Source of the DNA: Oceanicola sp. 502str15
Lineage (GTDB): Bacteria; Pseudomonadota; Alphaproteobacteria; Rhodobacterales; Rhodobacteraceae
DNA length: 64,000 bases
Reading direction: 5' to 3'
Assembly: GCF_024105635.1 (NCBI RefSeq)
Contig: NZ_WYDQ01000001.1
Location: 2,914,501 to 2,978,500 of the forward strand
Below are positions 7,973 to 17,006 of this stretch, one piece after another. Numbering within the stretch: position 1 is the stretch's first letter; the number at the start of each line of letters is the position of its first letter. The position numbers were made by a program, and so were the translations under genes. Below the pieces are notes generated by a model. It was not told where the DNA came from and ran no database searches. It worked only from the letters and a program-made list of their open reading frames with translations.

Positions 7973-8989
7973 ATGGCAACCAAAGCAGATCGCCCGCTTC
8001 TGACCGATATCGCCACGCGGGCCGGGGTTTCGATGGCCACGGTGGACCGGGTGGTGAACCGGCGAAAGGGCGTGTCGGAGCGCACCCGGCTGAGGGTTCT
8101 GGAGGCGGCGCGGGCCGTTGGCTACCTCGGGGATGAGGAAGCGGCGCATATCGGGGCGCAGCGGGCGATGAACATCACCGTGCTGTTGCCTGCGGGCACC
8201 AACCCCTACCTGCGGCTGCTGGGTGACAGGGTGCGGGCGCGGATTGGAGAGCGCGAGGCCAGCGCGCCCTTTTTGCGTTGTTTCTTCATCGAAAGCTTCA
8301 ACGCCCCCGCTCTGGCGGCGGCCCTGCGCCGGGCGGCGGACTGGTCCGACGGGGTGGCGTTCTTTGCCATCGAACACCCGGAAGTGCGCGCCGCAGCGGC
8401 GGAGGTGGCGGCACAGGGGGTGCGGCTGGTGACACTGGTGTCCAACCACGGGGATCGCGCCGGGGTGGCGCACATCGGGCTCGACAACCACGCCGTCGGC
8501 CGCACGGCGGGGCTGCTGCTCGGGCGCCTTGCCGGACGGCGCGAGGGGGCCGTGGCGCTGGTGGCCGGGTCGCGGAACTACCGGGCGCACAGCGAGAGGG
8601 AGGCCGGGTTTCTGAGCCTGCTCGACGAGATGTTTCCGGCCCTCAGCCTCGTCGGCTTACGGGAAGGGCATGACGATGCCGCCCAGAACTATCGGCACAC
8701 GTTGGCGCTGCTCGATCAGCAGCCGGATCTCGTGGGGATCTACAACGTTGGCGGCTCGTCGGGCGGAATCACCCGCGCCCTGCGGGAGCGCGGGCGCGAG
8801 GAGGTCGTGTTCATCGGTCACGGGCTTACCGCCGACACCCGCCGCGCCCTGCTAGATGGAACCATGGATGCGGTTTTCGATCAGGACCCGGACCTGCTGC
8901 TCGACCGCGCCCTGGCCGCGCTCGCCCGGGCGCAGGCCCCCCAGGGGGCGCTGAAGCTCGATATCTACTTTCGTGAGAACCTGCCCTGA
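7973..8989 (+). CDS. LacI-family transcriptional regulator
   Basis: A 338-residue DNA-binding regulator. Residues 9-55 form the LacI-type helix-turn-helix and hinge helix (LTDIATRAGVSMATVDRVVN...RTRLRVLEAARAVGY); the rest is a periplasmic-binding-protein-like ligand domain (MNITVLLPAGTNPYLRLLGDR onward). The start at ATG 7973 places the helix-turn-helix at the usual distance from the N-terminus; an upstream frame from 7928 adds 15 unlikely residues and would cover the operator. It is divergent from the TRAP/RuBisCO-like operon and probably controls that operon and itself, with a sugar acid or phosphorylated intermediate as inducer (inference). Confidence 0.9.
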   Translation: MATKADRPLLTDIATRAGVSMATVDRVVNRRKGVSERTRLRVLEAARAVGYLGDEEAAHIGAQRAMNITVLLPAGTNPYLRLLGDRVRARIGEREASAPFLRCFFIESFNAPALAAALRRAADWSDGVAFFAIEHPEVRAAAAEVAAQGVRLVTLVSNHGDRAGVAHIGLDNHAVGRTAGLLLGRLAGRREGAVALVAGSRNYRAHSEREAGFLSLLDEMFPALSLVGLREGHDDAAQNYRHTLALLDQQPDLVGIYNVGGSSGGITRALRERGREEVVFIGHGLTADTRRALLDGTMDAVFDQDPDLLLDRALAALARAQAPQGALKLDIYFRENLP

Positions 8990-9001
8990 CGGCCGGGGGC
9001 C

Positions 9002-9913
9002 TCAGCCCATGCCCAGCAGCCAGAGCACCAGCGGGATCGTGGCCACGGCGGCGAGGGTCTGGGATGTGACGAGGCCCGCCATCAGCGTGCCGTCGCCGCC
9101 GAGCTGGCGGGTAAGGACGTAGGCGGTGGGGGCGACGGGAATGGCGGAGAAGACCACCATCACGAGCGCCTCGGTTCCGGTGAGGCCCATCGCGCCCGCG
9201 ATGAAGGCGGCGAAGAGGGGCATGGCGATGAGGCGCAGGGCGCCGATGCCGACCAGGGGCAGGAAGTCCTGGCGCAGCGCCTCGGGGCGCAGGGCGGCGC
9301 CGACGCAGAGCAGGCCGAGGGGCAGGCTGGCGCGGCCCATCAGGTCGAGAAAGCGGTCGGTGCCGAGCGGCAGGCCGATGCCGGAAAGCGTCAGGGCGAT
9401 ACCGGCGAGGCAAGCGAGGATCAGCGGGTTGGTCAGGATGCTGCGTGCCATGGCGGGGGCCGCGCGCAGGCCGGTCTGCTCCGAGAGCGCCATGATAGAG
9501 AGCACGTTGACGAAGGGCACCGCGATGGCGAGGTAGACCGCCGCCTGCCCCAGCCCCGCCGTGCCCGTGAGCCCGGCCGTGACCGCGAGGCCGATATAGG
9601 TGTTGAACCGCACCACCCCCTGGAAGGCCGGGCCGTAGCGCGCCGGTCTTGCAGGCAGCACGAAGCGGCGCAGGGCCCAGAGCGCGAGCGCCGCGAGCGA
9701 GATGGCGACGAGCGCCGCCCCGCCCATGCGCAAGATCGCCGGATCGGTCAGCGGTGCATTGGCAAGGCTCGAGACCAGCAGGGCCGGAAACAGGAGGAAG
9801 TAGTTCAGCTTCTCGGCGGCGGGCCAGAAGCCCGGATCGGGCCAGCCCCTGCGGGAGAGCAGGAAGCCGAGGCAGATCAGGGCAAAGAGCGGCCAGATGG
9901 TGAGGATGAGCAT
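9002..9913 (-). CDS. AEC-family permease (auxin efflux carrier type)
   Basis: Integral membrane transporter of the AEC family, 303 residues, with two bundles of about five spans. The typical central polar motif (GVVRFNTYIGLA) and C-terminal SAIPVAPTAYVL, where family members carry a conserved Pro-Thr/Ser, are present. AEC proteins export or import small organic acids such as malonate or malate in bacteria. It lies 30 bases after the stop of the second Mn permease gene on the same strand, so it may be read from the same transcript, although a link to manganese is not obvious. It converges with the LacI-type regulator. Substrate unknown. Confidence 0.85.
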   Translation of the reverse strand: MLILTIWPLFALICLGFLLSRRGWPDPGFWPAAEKLNYFLLFPALLVSSLANAPLTDPAILRMGGAALVAISLAALALWALRRFVLPARPARYGPAFQGVVRFNTYIGLAVTAGLTGTAGLGQAAVYLAIAVPFVNVLSIMALSEQTGLRAAPAMARSILTNPLILACLAGIALTLSGIGLPLGTDRFLDLMGRASLPLGLLCVGAALRPEALRQDFLPLVGIGALRLIAMPLFAAFIAGAMGLTGTEALVMVVFSAIPVAPTAYVLTRQLGGDGTLMAGLVTSQTLAAVATIPLVLWLLGMG

Positions 9914-9943
9914 GGGCGGTTTTCCGGTGTCGGCCCACGTGGG

Positions 9944-10798
9944 TTACGGCGTGGTGCTCCCGGGGGCAAGCGGTTGGGCCGATCGCCGGGCGCGCTGCAC
10001 CGTCAGCAGGAAGGCCACGATGAAGCAGAGGGTCATGGCCAGCACGATGGTGGGGGCCGGGGCCGAATTGAGCCAGAAGCTGGCGTAGGTTCCCGCAAGG
10101 GCGCAGCCCAGCGCGAGGCCGACGGAGACCATCAGCATGGCATGGAACCGCCGGGTCAGCAGGAAGGCCGTGGCTCCCGGCGCGATCAGCAGGGCGATGG
10201 CGAGGATGATGCCCACCGCCTTCAGCGCCGCGACAATGGTGAGGGAGAGCGCCACCAGCAGCCCGTAGTGCAGCCAGCCCACCGGTAGCCCCGAGGCCTT
10301 GGCCTGGGTCGGGTCGAAGGCGTGGAGCAGCAGGTCTTTCCACTTCACGGCGAGGGCAAGGGCGACGGCGCCACCGATGATCCCGGCTTCCCAGAGGTCG
10401 GCAGGCCCGATGCCGAGGATGTCGCCGAAGAGGATGTGATCGAGGTGCACATCGGAGGCGATGGCGGTGTAGATCACGAGGCCGAGCGCGAACATGCCGG
10501 AGAAGACCACGCCCATCACCGTGTCCTGCTTGATGCGGGAATTCTCCTGCAGGTAGCCGGTGGCCAACGCGCAGCCCATCCCGGCGAGGAAGGCCCCGAT
10601 GCCGAGGGGGAGGCCGACGATATAGGCCAGCACCACGCCGGGAAGGACGGCGTGAGAAACCGCATCGCCCATCAGCGACCAGCCCTTCAGAACGAGGAAG
10701 CAGGAGAGCATCGCCGCCGGCACCGAGATAAGCGCAGCCACGGCGAGGGCGTACTGCATGAACGGCAGTTGGAACGGCAGCAGCAGCTCTTCGATCAT
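9944..10798 (-). CDS. sitD: Manganese/metal ABC transporter permease SitD
   Basis: ABC-3 family inner-membrane permease, 284 residues, with eight or so spans and the family's motifs GDAVSHAVLPGVVLAY near the N-terminus and GATAFLLTRRFHAML near the C-terminus. The start is ATG 10798, overlapping the stop of sitC by four bases (ATGA). The frame extends into sitC up to 11191 but that part is Arg/Pro-rich shadow sequence. With SitC it forms the membrane channel for metal moved from the periplasmic SitA. Paired permeases of this family are usual in SitABCD-type Mn2+/Fe2+ transporters. Confidence 0.9.
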   Translation of the reverse strand: MIEELLLPFQLPFMQYALAVAALISVPAAMLSCFLVLKGWSLMGDAVSHAVLPGVVLAYIVGLPLGIGAFLAGMGCALATGYLQENSRIKQDTVMGVVFSGMFALGLVIYTAIASDVHLDHILFGDILGIGPADLWEAGIIGGAVALALAVKWKDLLLHAFDPTQAKASGLPVGWLHYGLLVALSLTIVAALKAVGIILAIALLIAPGATAFLLTRRFHAMLMVSVGLALGCALAGTYASFWLNSAPAPTIVLAMTLCFIVAFLLTVQRARRSAQPLAPGSTTP

Positions 10799-11640
10799 TG
10801 CAGGGCCTCCCGGGCGCGGCGGCGGGCCGCCAGCATGCCGTGGGTGGGGGCAAGGAAGAAGGCCACGAGGAAGAGGCCAACCTGCAGCAGCACGATCACC
10901 CCGCCGGTGGCGCCGTTGAGGAAGTAGCTGATGTAGGCCCCGAAGAAGCCCGTGCCCGCGCCGATCGCCACCGAGAGCCAGATCAGGCGGTGGAAGCGGT
11001 CTGTCAGCAGGTAGGCGGTGGCGCCGGGGGTAACGACCATGGAGATGACGAGGAAGGCTCCCACGGTCTGCAGCGCGGCCACGGTGGAGGCGGCGAGCAG
11101 GGTGAAGAAGAGGATGCGCAGCCCATTGGTGTTGAGGCCGATGGAGCGGGCGTGGCTTTCGTCGAAGAAGGTCACCATCAGGTCGCGCCACTTGGCGGTG
11201 AGAATCACCAGCGTCACCACCGCGATGATGACGAGTTGCAGCGTGTCACCGGGCGTGATGGCGAGGATGTTGCCAAGGGTGATGGTCTGGATGTTCACCG
11301 GCACGGGGGAGACCGAGACCATGAAGAGGCCGAGGCCGAAGAAGCTGGTGAAGATCAGCCCGATGATCGCGTCTTCCTTCAGGCCCGTGCGCTGGTTGAG
11401 AAACAGCATCGCCCCTGCGGCCAGCCCGCCTGAGAGAAAGGCGCCCAGCGCGAAGGGCAGGCCGAGCATGTAGGCCCCGGCCACGCCCGGCACGATGGCA
11501 TGGGAGAGCGCATCGCCGATGAGCGACCAGCCCTTGAGCATCAGGAAGGCGGAGAGGAAGGCGCAGACGCAGCCGACCAGGGCCGAGACCCACATGGCGT
11601 TGGTCATGTAGGCATAGGAGAAGGGTTCGAGGAGGATCAT
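10795..11640 (-). CDS. sitC: Manganese/metal ABC transporter permease SitC
   Basis: The other ABC-3 family permease, 281 residues, clearly a paralogue of SitD ([31 protein letters not shown]). It starts at ATG 11640, overlapping the stop of sitB by four bases, and its own stop overlaps sitD. The order ATPase-permease-permease after the binding protein gene is that of sitABCD. Metal specificity is taken from SitA, whose ligand set points to Mn2+. Confidence 0.9.
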   Translation of the reverse strand: MILLEPFSYAYMTNAMWVSALVGCVCAFLSAFLMLKGWSLIGDALSHAIVPGVAGAYMLGLPFALGAFLSGGLAAGAMLFLNQRTGLKEDAIIGLIFTSFFGLGLFMVSVSPVPVNIQTITLGNILAITPGDTLQLVIIAVVTLVILTAKWRDLMVTFFDESHARSIGLNTNGLRILFFTLLAASTVAALQTVGAFLVISMVVTPGATAYLLTDRFHRLIWLSVAIGAGTGFFGAYISYFLNGATGGVIVLLQVGLFLVAFFLAPTHGMLAARRRAREALQ

Positions 11641-12554
11641 TCCCAGTCCTCGTCTTCTTCCGGGTCGGCGGGATCCTTGTGCTCTTGGTACATGACGAAG
11701 GGGCGTTCGTCGTCGGTGATGACGGTGATGCTGCGCGCGTCTTCGTCATCGTGCAGGTCGGCCCCGCCGAGGACGAAGTGGCGGAGCACGCCGCCGAAGG
11801 CCTCTTCGAGGTTTTCGCGGGTGAAGGTCTGGGAGGTGGGGCCGTAAGCGAGCACGGTGCCTTTCACCAGCACCGTCCTGTCGCAGAACTCGGGCACGGA
11901 GCCGAGGTTGTGGGTAGAAACCAGCATCACCCGGCCCTCGTCGCGCAGCTCGCGCAGGAGCTTGATGATCTCTTCCTCGGTGGTCACGTCGACGCCGGTG
12001 AAGGGCTCGTCGAGCAGGATCACCCTGCCCTCCTGCGCAAGGGCACGGGCGAGGAACACCCGCTTGCGCTGCCCGCCCGAAAGCTCGCCGATCTGACGGT
12101 GGCGGAAGTCGGACATGCCGACGCGGGCGAGCGAGGCCGTCACCGCCTCGCGGTCGGCGGCGCGGGGGCGGCGCAGAAAGCCCATGTGCCCGTAGCGGCC
12201 CATCATCACCACGTCTTCCACCAGAACCGGAAAGGCCCAGTCGACCTCCTCGGCCTGGGGGACATAGGCAACGAGGTTCTTCTTGAGCGCCTCGCGCACC
12301 GGAAGGCCGAGCACGCGGATATCGCCCGCCGCCACGTTCAGGAAACCCATGATGGCCTTGAACAGTGTGGATTTGCCCGCGCCGTTCACGCCTACGAGCG
12401 CGGTGATCGTGCCCTTCGGGATCTCGAAGCTGGCGTGGCTCAGCGCGGTGTGGCCGTTGCGGTAGGTGACGGTGATGTCATCCACCAGCACGCCGCCCCC
12501 TGCTGCGGGGGTGCCGGGCTCGTGGTGTTCCAGCGGATCGGGGGCGAGGCTCAT
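11637..12554 (-). CDS. sitB: Manganese/metal ABC transporter ATP-binding protein SitB
   Basis: Cytoplasmic ATPase of the transporter, 305 residues. Walker A is GVNGAGKST (55-63), the signature LSGGQ is at 158-162 and Walker B with its Asp-Glu-Pro at 182-184, followed by a switch His in VSTHN. The C-terminal 40 or so residues are strongly acidic and end in repeated Asp/Glu, longer than in typical SitB; this tail might sense metal or may be disordered. The start at 12554 overlaps the stop of sitA by four bases. Confidence 0.92.
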   Translation of the reverse strand: MSLAPDPLEHHEPGTPAAGGGVLVDDITVTYRNGHTALSHASFEIPKGTITALVGVNGAGKSTLFKAIMGFLNVAAGDIRVLGLPVREALKKNLVAYVPQAEEVDWAFPVLVEDVVMMGRYGHMGFLRRPRAADREAVTASLARVGMSDFRHRQIGELSGGQRKRVFLARALAQEGRVILLDEPFTGVDVTTEEEIIKLLRELRDEGRVMLVSTHNLGSVPEFCDRTVLVKGTVLAYGPTSQTFTRENLEEAFGGVLRHFVLGGADLHDDEDARSITVITDDERPFVMYQEHKDPADPEEDEDWE

Positions 12555-13441
12555 TGCGCGGCCCCGGTCAGCCCGTCGAGGATGGTCTGGGAGGTCACGC
12601 GCAGCAGGTCGAGGTAGGTGGGCACCGGGCCGTCCGCTTCGGTCAGGCTGTCGACGTAGAGCACGCCGCCATAGGCCGCGCCGGTCTCGCGGGCGACCTG
12701 GCGGGCCGGTTTGTCGGAGATGGTGCTTTCGGAGAAGACCACCTTGATGTCGTGCTCGCGGATCGCGTCGATCACGCCGCGCACCTGTTGCGGTGTGCCC
12801 TGCTGGTCGGCGTTGATCGGCCAGAGAAACAGCTCTTTCAGCCCGTAGTCGCGGGCGAGGTAGGAGAAGGCCCCCTCGGAGGTGACGAGCCAGCGCTCCT
12901 CCTCGGGCAGGGCGAGGATGGCATCGCGGATCGGCGCGATGGTGGCGGCGATTTCGGCCTTGTAGGCCTCTGCATTGGCCATGTAGGTCGCCGCGTTATC
13001 CGGGTCGTGCTCGGCCATGGCGGCGGCGATGTTGTTTACGTAGATCTCGGCCGAGGTCAACCCCATCCAGGCGTGGGGATTGGGCTTGCCGTCATAGGGG
13101 CCGGAGGTGATGGACATCGGCTCCACCCCCTCACTGACCACGGCAGAGGGCACCCCGCCGAGGTTGCGGAAGAACTTTTCGAACCAGAGCTCGAGGTTGA
13201 GGCCGTTCCACAGGATCAGGTCGGCATCACGCGCGGCCAGAATGTCGCGCGGGGCGGGGGCGTAATTGTGGATCTCGGCACCGGGCGGCGTGACCGAAAC
13301 CACCTCGGCGGTCTCCCCGGCCACGTTGCGGGCCATGTCGGCAATCACGGTGAAGGTTGTGGCGACCCGGAACTTCTCGGCCCAGCCGGCGGCGGGCCAG
13401 AGGGCGAGGGTGGCGAGAAGGAGGGCGGTGAGGCTGCGCAT
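12551..13441 (-). CDS. sitA: Manganese-binding periplasmic protein SitA
   Basis: Cluster A-I metal-binding lipoprotein-like receptor, 296 residues, with a Sec signal peptide ([21 protein letters not shown]). Predicted metal ligands are His58, His123, Glu189 and Asp264. Glu at the third position, where zinc-specific ZnuA has His, and the absence of a His-rich loop argue for Mn2+ or Fe2+ rather than Zn2+. ATG 13441 was chosen because it begins the signal peptide and follows an AGGAAAG ribosome-binding site; the frame runs further upstream without need. A Mur/Fur-like box lies 57 bases upstream. Confidence 0.92.
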   Translation of the reverse strand: MRSLTALLLATLALWPAAGWAEKFRVATTFTVIADMARNVAGETAEVVSVTPPGAEIHNYAPAPRDILAARDADLILWNGLNLELWFEKFFRNLGGVPSAVVSEGVEPMSITSGPYDGKPNPHAWMGLTSAEIYVNNIAAAMAEHDPDNAATYMANAEAYKAEIAATIAPIRDAILALPEEERWLVTSEGAFSYLARDYGLKELFLWPINADQQGTPQQVRGVIDAIREHDIKVVFSESTISDKPARQVARETGAAYGGVLYVDSLTEADGPVPTYLDLLRVTSQTILDGLTGAAQ

Positions 13442-13497
13442 GAGCTTTCCTGCTTGGCTGTTCGGGAGGAGGATATGTCGGGCGAGGGCCGAGTCAA

Positions 13498-13518
13498 TGC
13501 AAATGCGAATGAGTTGCA
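13498..13518. promoter_or_regulatory. Candidate Mur (manganese-responsive Fur family) box
   Basis: A 21-base element of the form TGCAA-N11-TTGCA with an AT-rich centre for this genome, 57 bases before the sitA start. Alphaproteobacterial Mur proteins repress sitABCD through similar TGCAA...TTGCA boxes when manganese is plentiful. The half-sites are perfect, the inner part is not. The call rests on the motif and on the gene it precedes. Confidence 0.55.
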
Positions 13519-13678
13519 ATTAAATGTGCAGGTGCAGCATCAGGGGTGGCCTCCCCTGCCCGGCCAGAAAAGCCTTCACATCCACGAAACCCTGCTTCTA
13601 AGATGATCGCGATCTGTGGCCGCGCCGTGGAACCGTATTCCGCCAAGCGAAAGAGCCGCCGACAACTGGGAGAGAGAT

Positions 13679-14689
13679 ATGCACATGATGACTAAGGTGG
13701 CCGTGGCCGCCCTGATGACCGCCGGAATCGCCGGGGAAGCTGCTGCCACCGAATGGAACGTTTCGGTCTGGGGCAAGCGCCGGGCCTTTACCGAGCACGT
13801 GGAGAAGATGGCCGAGCTGGTGAGCGAGAAGACCGGCGGCGAATTTACCATGAACATCAGCTACGGCGGGCTTTCGAAGAACACCGAGAACCTTGATGGC
13901 ATCGAGATCGGCGCCTTCGAGATGGCGCAGATCTGCGCCGGCTATCACCCCGACAAGAACCCCTCGCTCACTGTGCTCGAGCTGCCCTTCCTTGGCGTCG
14001 ACACGCTCGACAAGGAAGTCGAGGTAAGCTTTGCGCTCTATGAGCATCCGGCGGTGAAGGAAGACCTCGCACGCTGGAACGCCACCCTGCTGATGCCCTC
14101 GCCGATGCCGCAATACAACATCGCCGGCGTGGGCGATGCGCCCAAGACGCTGGAAGACTACTCCGGCCTCACCGTGCGGGCGACCGGCGGGATCGGCCGG
14201 GCGATGGAGACCGTGGGCGCGGTGCCGACTTCGGTGACATCTTCCGAAGCTCGCCAAGCACTGGATTCGGGCGTGGTGAAGGGCGTGGCCTTTGCGCCCC
14301 ATGCCCACATGAGCTTTGGCACCATCGAAGGCGCCAAGTGGTGGACGACCAACCTCAACCCCGGCACGGTGCAATGCCCGATCGTGGTGAACACCGATGC
14401 GCTGAACGCGCTGAGCGATTCCGAGCGCGAGGCGCTGATGGGTTCGGTCGACGAGGCGATCCAGCACTATGTCGACAACTACAACGGCGCAACCATGTCG
14501 AAGTGGGGCCCGCTGCTGGAGGAAAAGGGCATTGAGCAGGTGACCTATTCCGACGAGGCGCTGCAGGCCTTCCGCGATCAGGCCGCCGGCCCGATTGCCG
14601 CAGCCTGGGTCGAGGACAATGCGGCCAAGGGGCTTCCGGCGCAGGAGCTGCTGGACCTCGTGCAGGGCGTCATCGGCGGCGACAGCTGA
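13679..14689 (+). CDS. TRAP transporter substrate-binding protein (DctP type)
   Basis: Periplasmic solute receptor, 336 residues, with a Sec signal peptide (MMTKVAVAALMTAG... ending near Ala-Ala-Ala-Thr). It is a DctP-fold protein with TLEDYSGLTVRATGGIGRAMETVGAVP, which contains the conserved Arg that binds the substrate carboxylate. ATG 13679 follows a GGGAGAG ribosome-binding site; ATGs at 13685 and 13688 are alternatives. Together with the two permease genes downstream it forms a complete TRAP system, divergent from sitA. There are no adjacent enzymes to hint at the solute. Confidence 0.92.
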   Translation: MHMMTKVAVAALMTAGIAGEAAATEWNVSVWGKRRAFTEHVEKMAELVSEKTGGEFTMNISYGGLSKNTENLDGIEIGAFEMAQICAGYHPDKNPSLTVLELPFLGVDTLDKEVEVSFALYEHPAVKEDLARWNATLLMPSPMPQYNIAGVGDAPKTLEDYSGLTVRATGGIGRAMETVGAVPTSVTSSEARQALDSGVVKGVAFAPHAHMSFGTIEGAKWWTTNLNPGTVQCPIVVNTDALNALSDSEREALMGSVDEAIQHYVDNYNGATMSKWGPLLEEKGIEQVTYSDEALQAFRDQAAGPIAAAWVEDNAAKGLPAQELLDLVQGVIGGDS

Positions 14690-14764
14690 TACGACGCGCA
14701 ATCTGAAGACACGGCGGGCCGGGGTGCACCCCTGGCCCGCCGTTCTGCAAAAAGGGGGCATGTC

Positions 14765-15406
14765 GTGGCAGGCGCATCGAACGTTATCGAGGATGACAGC
14801 ACGCTCAGTCGGATCGACCGGGCGCTGTTTCGGGTGGAGACGCTGCTGGCGCTGATCGGCGGGATCGTGGTTTTTTCGCTGATGCTGCTGGCGGTCGGCT
14901 CGGTGGGCGGGCGCAAGCTGTTCAACCAGCCGCTGCCCGGCTACGTCGACTGGATCCAGTTCCTGATGCCCTTCATTGCCATTCTCGGGGTGAGCTACTG
15001 CCATCGGCTGGGCGGGCACATCCGGATGGATATTCTGGTGGGCCGCCTGAAGGGCCGGGCGCTGTGGCTGTTCGAGCTGTTGTCGACCCTGCTGGTTCTG
15101 GCGCTGATGCTGCTGCTTCTCTGGGGGAGCTGGTCGCATTTCGGGCGTTCGTTCGACTTTGGCCGACCGCTCTGGAGCGCCGACAGCTCGATCGACATCG
15201 GTCTTCCACTCTGGCCCGCCAAGCTTGTGGTTCCGCTGGCCTTCGGGGTGCTCTGCCTGCGGCTCTGCCTGCATGTCTGCGCTTACGGAAAGGCGCTGAT
15301 CGAAGGGGCCGAGGCGCCGGTGGCCGTGCCGTTGATCGAGGATGCCGCCACACAGGCCGCCCATGAGGCCGAAACCGTATCCGGCTTCGAGGAGGACGCG
15401 CGATGA
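14765..15406 (+). CDS. TRAP transporter small permease (DctQ type)
   Basis: Small TRAP membrane subunit, 213 residues, with four hydrophobic segments and a charged C-terminal tail of about 35 residues. The start is GTG 14765, eight bases after an AAAAAGGGGG stretch that can serve as ribosome-binding site; an ATG at 14760 is in another frame. It carries the family-like GRKLFNQPLPGYVDWIQFLMP stretch after the first span. It is 75 bases downstream of dctP and overlaps dctM by four bases (ATGA). Confidence 0.88.
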   Translation: MAGASNVIEDDSTLSRIDRALFRVETLLALIGGIVVFSLMLLAVGSVGGRKLFNQPLPGYVDWIQFLMPFIAILGVSYCHRLGGHIRMDILVGRLKGRALWLFELLSTLLVLALMLLLLWGSWSHFGRSFDFGRPLWSADSSIDIGLPLWPAKLVVPLAFGVLCLRLCLHVCAYGKALIEGAEAPVAVPLIEDAATQAAHEAETVSGFEEDAR

Positions 15407-16812
15407 CCTCCATCGAGATCGGGCTCTGGGTCACCGCCGGCCTTCTGGTGATGGTGCTGATCGGCACGAGGGTTGCCTTTGCCGCCGCGATTGCGGGGCT
15501 GGTGGGGCTGCTTTGGATCTTCTGGTCGAAGAAGGGCTATGACCCCGCGCAGTTCGGCTGGGCGCTTGGCGTTGCGGTGAAGACCGCCGGGCAGGTGCCG
15601 CATTCCAAGGTGTCGAGCCATGCGCTGTCGCTGATCCCCACCTTCATCCTGATCGGCTATCTGGCCTATTACGCCGGGCTGACCAAGGCGCTGTTCACCG
15701 CCGCAAAACGCTGGGTGGGCTGGCTGCCGGGGGGCCTCGGTGTTTCGACCGTCTTCGCCACCGCAGGTTTTGCCGCCGTCTCGGGCGCAAGCGTGGCGAC
15801 CTCGGCGGTCTTCGCCCGCATCGCCATTCCGGAGATGCTGGCGGAGGGTTACGACAAGCGCTTTGCGGCGGGCGTCGTGGCGGCGGCCGGCACGCTGGCC
15901 TCGCTGATCCCGCCTTCGGCCATCCTGGTGATCTACGCGATCATCGTGGAGCAGGACGTGGGCGCGCTGCTGCTGGCAGGCTTCATCCCCGGCGCCTTCT
16001 CGGCGCTGATCTACGGCGGGATGGTCGTGGGCATGGCGATGGTCTGGAAGAAGCTGGGGCCGCCGGTGACGGGCTTCACCTGGGGCCAGCGCTTTGCATC
16101 GCTGCCGGGGGCCCTTCCGATCCTCTTCGTGGTGCTCATCATCATCTTCTTCATCTACAACCCCTTCGGCGGCGACGCCTGGGGCACGCCCACCGAGGGC
16201 GGCGCGCTCGGGGCCTTCGTGGTCTTCCTGATCGCGCTGTTCCGGGGCATGCGCTGGCCGGAACTGAAGAACGCGCTGCTGGAAACCGCCAAGCTCTCGG
16301 TGATGATCTTCACCATCATCTGGGGCGTGCTGATCTACGTGCGCTTCCTCGGGTTCGCCGACTTGCCCGGCGCCTTTTCCGACTGGATCAGCACGCTCGA
16401 CCAGTCGCCCATGATCACCCTGCTGATGATCCTCTGCGCCTACGCGGTGCTCGGCATGTTCATGGACGCCATCGGAATGCTGCTGCTCACCCTGCCCATC
16501 GTCTACCCGGCTGTGATTGCGCTGAACGGCGGAGAGGCGGTGACGGCGGCGGATTCGGCCTTCGGAATGAACGCGACGGGCTGCGCGATCTGGTTCGGGA
16601 TCATCGTGGTGAAGATGGCCGAGCTGTGCCTGATCACGCCCCCCATCGGGCTGAACTGCTTCGTGGTTGCCGGGGTGCGCCCCGAGCTTTCCGTGCAAGA
16701 CGTGTTCCGGGGCGCGGCGCCGTTCTTCGTGGCCGACGCGCTCACCATCGCGGGGCTGGTCGCCTTTCCGGCCATCGTGCTCTACCTCCCCGGGCTCCTG
16801 CTGGGGTTGTAG
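15403..16812 (+). CDS. TRAP transporter large permease (DctM type)
   Basis: Large TRAP permease, 469 residues, some 40 longer than the DctM at 485-1795. Extra length sits after the first span (GYDPAQFGWALGVAVKTAG) and near residues 375-390 (ALNGGEAVTAADSAFGMNAT). It keeps the motif LASLIPPSAILVIYA and the late LITPPIGLNCFVV. It probably imports the ligand of the DctP encoded 0.7 kb upstream. A perfect eight-base stem-loop follows the stop directly. Confidence 0.92.
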   Translation: MTSIEIGLWVTAGLLVMVLIGTRVAFAAAIAGLVGLLWIFWSKKGYDPAQFGWALGVAVKTAGQVPHSKVSSHALSLIPTFILIGYLAYYAGLTKALFTAAKRWVGWLPGGLGVSTVFATAGFAAVSGASVATSAVFARIAIPEMLAEGYDKRFAAGVVAAAGTLASLIPPSAILVIYAIIVEQDVGALLLAGFIPGAFSALIYGGMVVGMAMVWKKLGPPVTGFTWGQRFASLPGALPILFVVLIIIFFIYNPFGGDAWGTPTEGGALGAFVVFLIALFRGMRWPELKNALLETAKLSVMIFTIIWGVLIYVRFLGFADLPGAFSDWISTLDQSPMITLLMILCAYAVLGMFMDAIGMLLLTLPIVYPAVIALNGGEAVTAADSAFGMNATGCAIWFGIIVVKMAELCLITPPIGLNCFVVAGVRPELSVQDVFRGAAPFFVADALTIAGLVAFPAIVLYLPGLLLGL

Positions 16813-16813
16813 G

Positions 16814-16832
16814 TCGTGACGCTACGTCACGA
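16814..16832 (+). terminator. Stem-loop directly after the TRAP dctM stop
   Basis: TCGTGACG-CTA-CGTCACGA: a perfect eight-base stem with a three-base loop beginning one base after the stop codon. It is not followed by a T-run, so it is at best a weak intrinsic terminator or an RNA-stabilising 3' hairpin. Confidence 0.4.
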
Positions 16833-16974
16833 AGGCCCGCTGTGAAGAAAATCACCGGGGGTAGCCGCATTCTTGCAGTTCGAGAGGGCGGCGCCCTGCC
16901 ACTTGTGGCGAGTCGGCGGGGAAAATTCTCCGGGTCAAGCGGCGAAACGCGATCTTATCAGTTATTTTATTGCG

Positions 16975-17006
16975 CCCTGAAGTTGGGCGTGTGCTCAACT
17001 TCAGGG
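16975..17006. repeat. Perfect 11-base inverted repeat between convergent genes
   Basis: CCCTGAAGTTG and CAACTTCAGGG are exact reverse complements separated by 10 bases, in the 256-base gap between a TRAP operon and the convergent M3 peptidase gene. An AT-rich tract (TTATCAGTTATTTTATTG) lies on its left side. Neither strand has the T-run of a classic intrinsic terminator, but the position between two gene ends suggests a transcription-end hairpin. The rest of the gap shows no ORF I would support. Confidence 0.45.

Noticed and set aside
9944..13441. ZnuABC-type zinc transporter
   Set aside because: The binding protein lacks a His-rich loop, has Glu at the third ligand position, there are two permeases, and the upstream box is Mur-like rather than Zur-like.
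13598..15364. 588-codon antisense frame over the TRAP dctP and dctQ genes
   Set aside because: Low-complexity antisense product, no ribosome-binding site, no recognisable domain.
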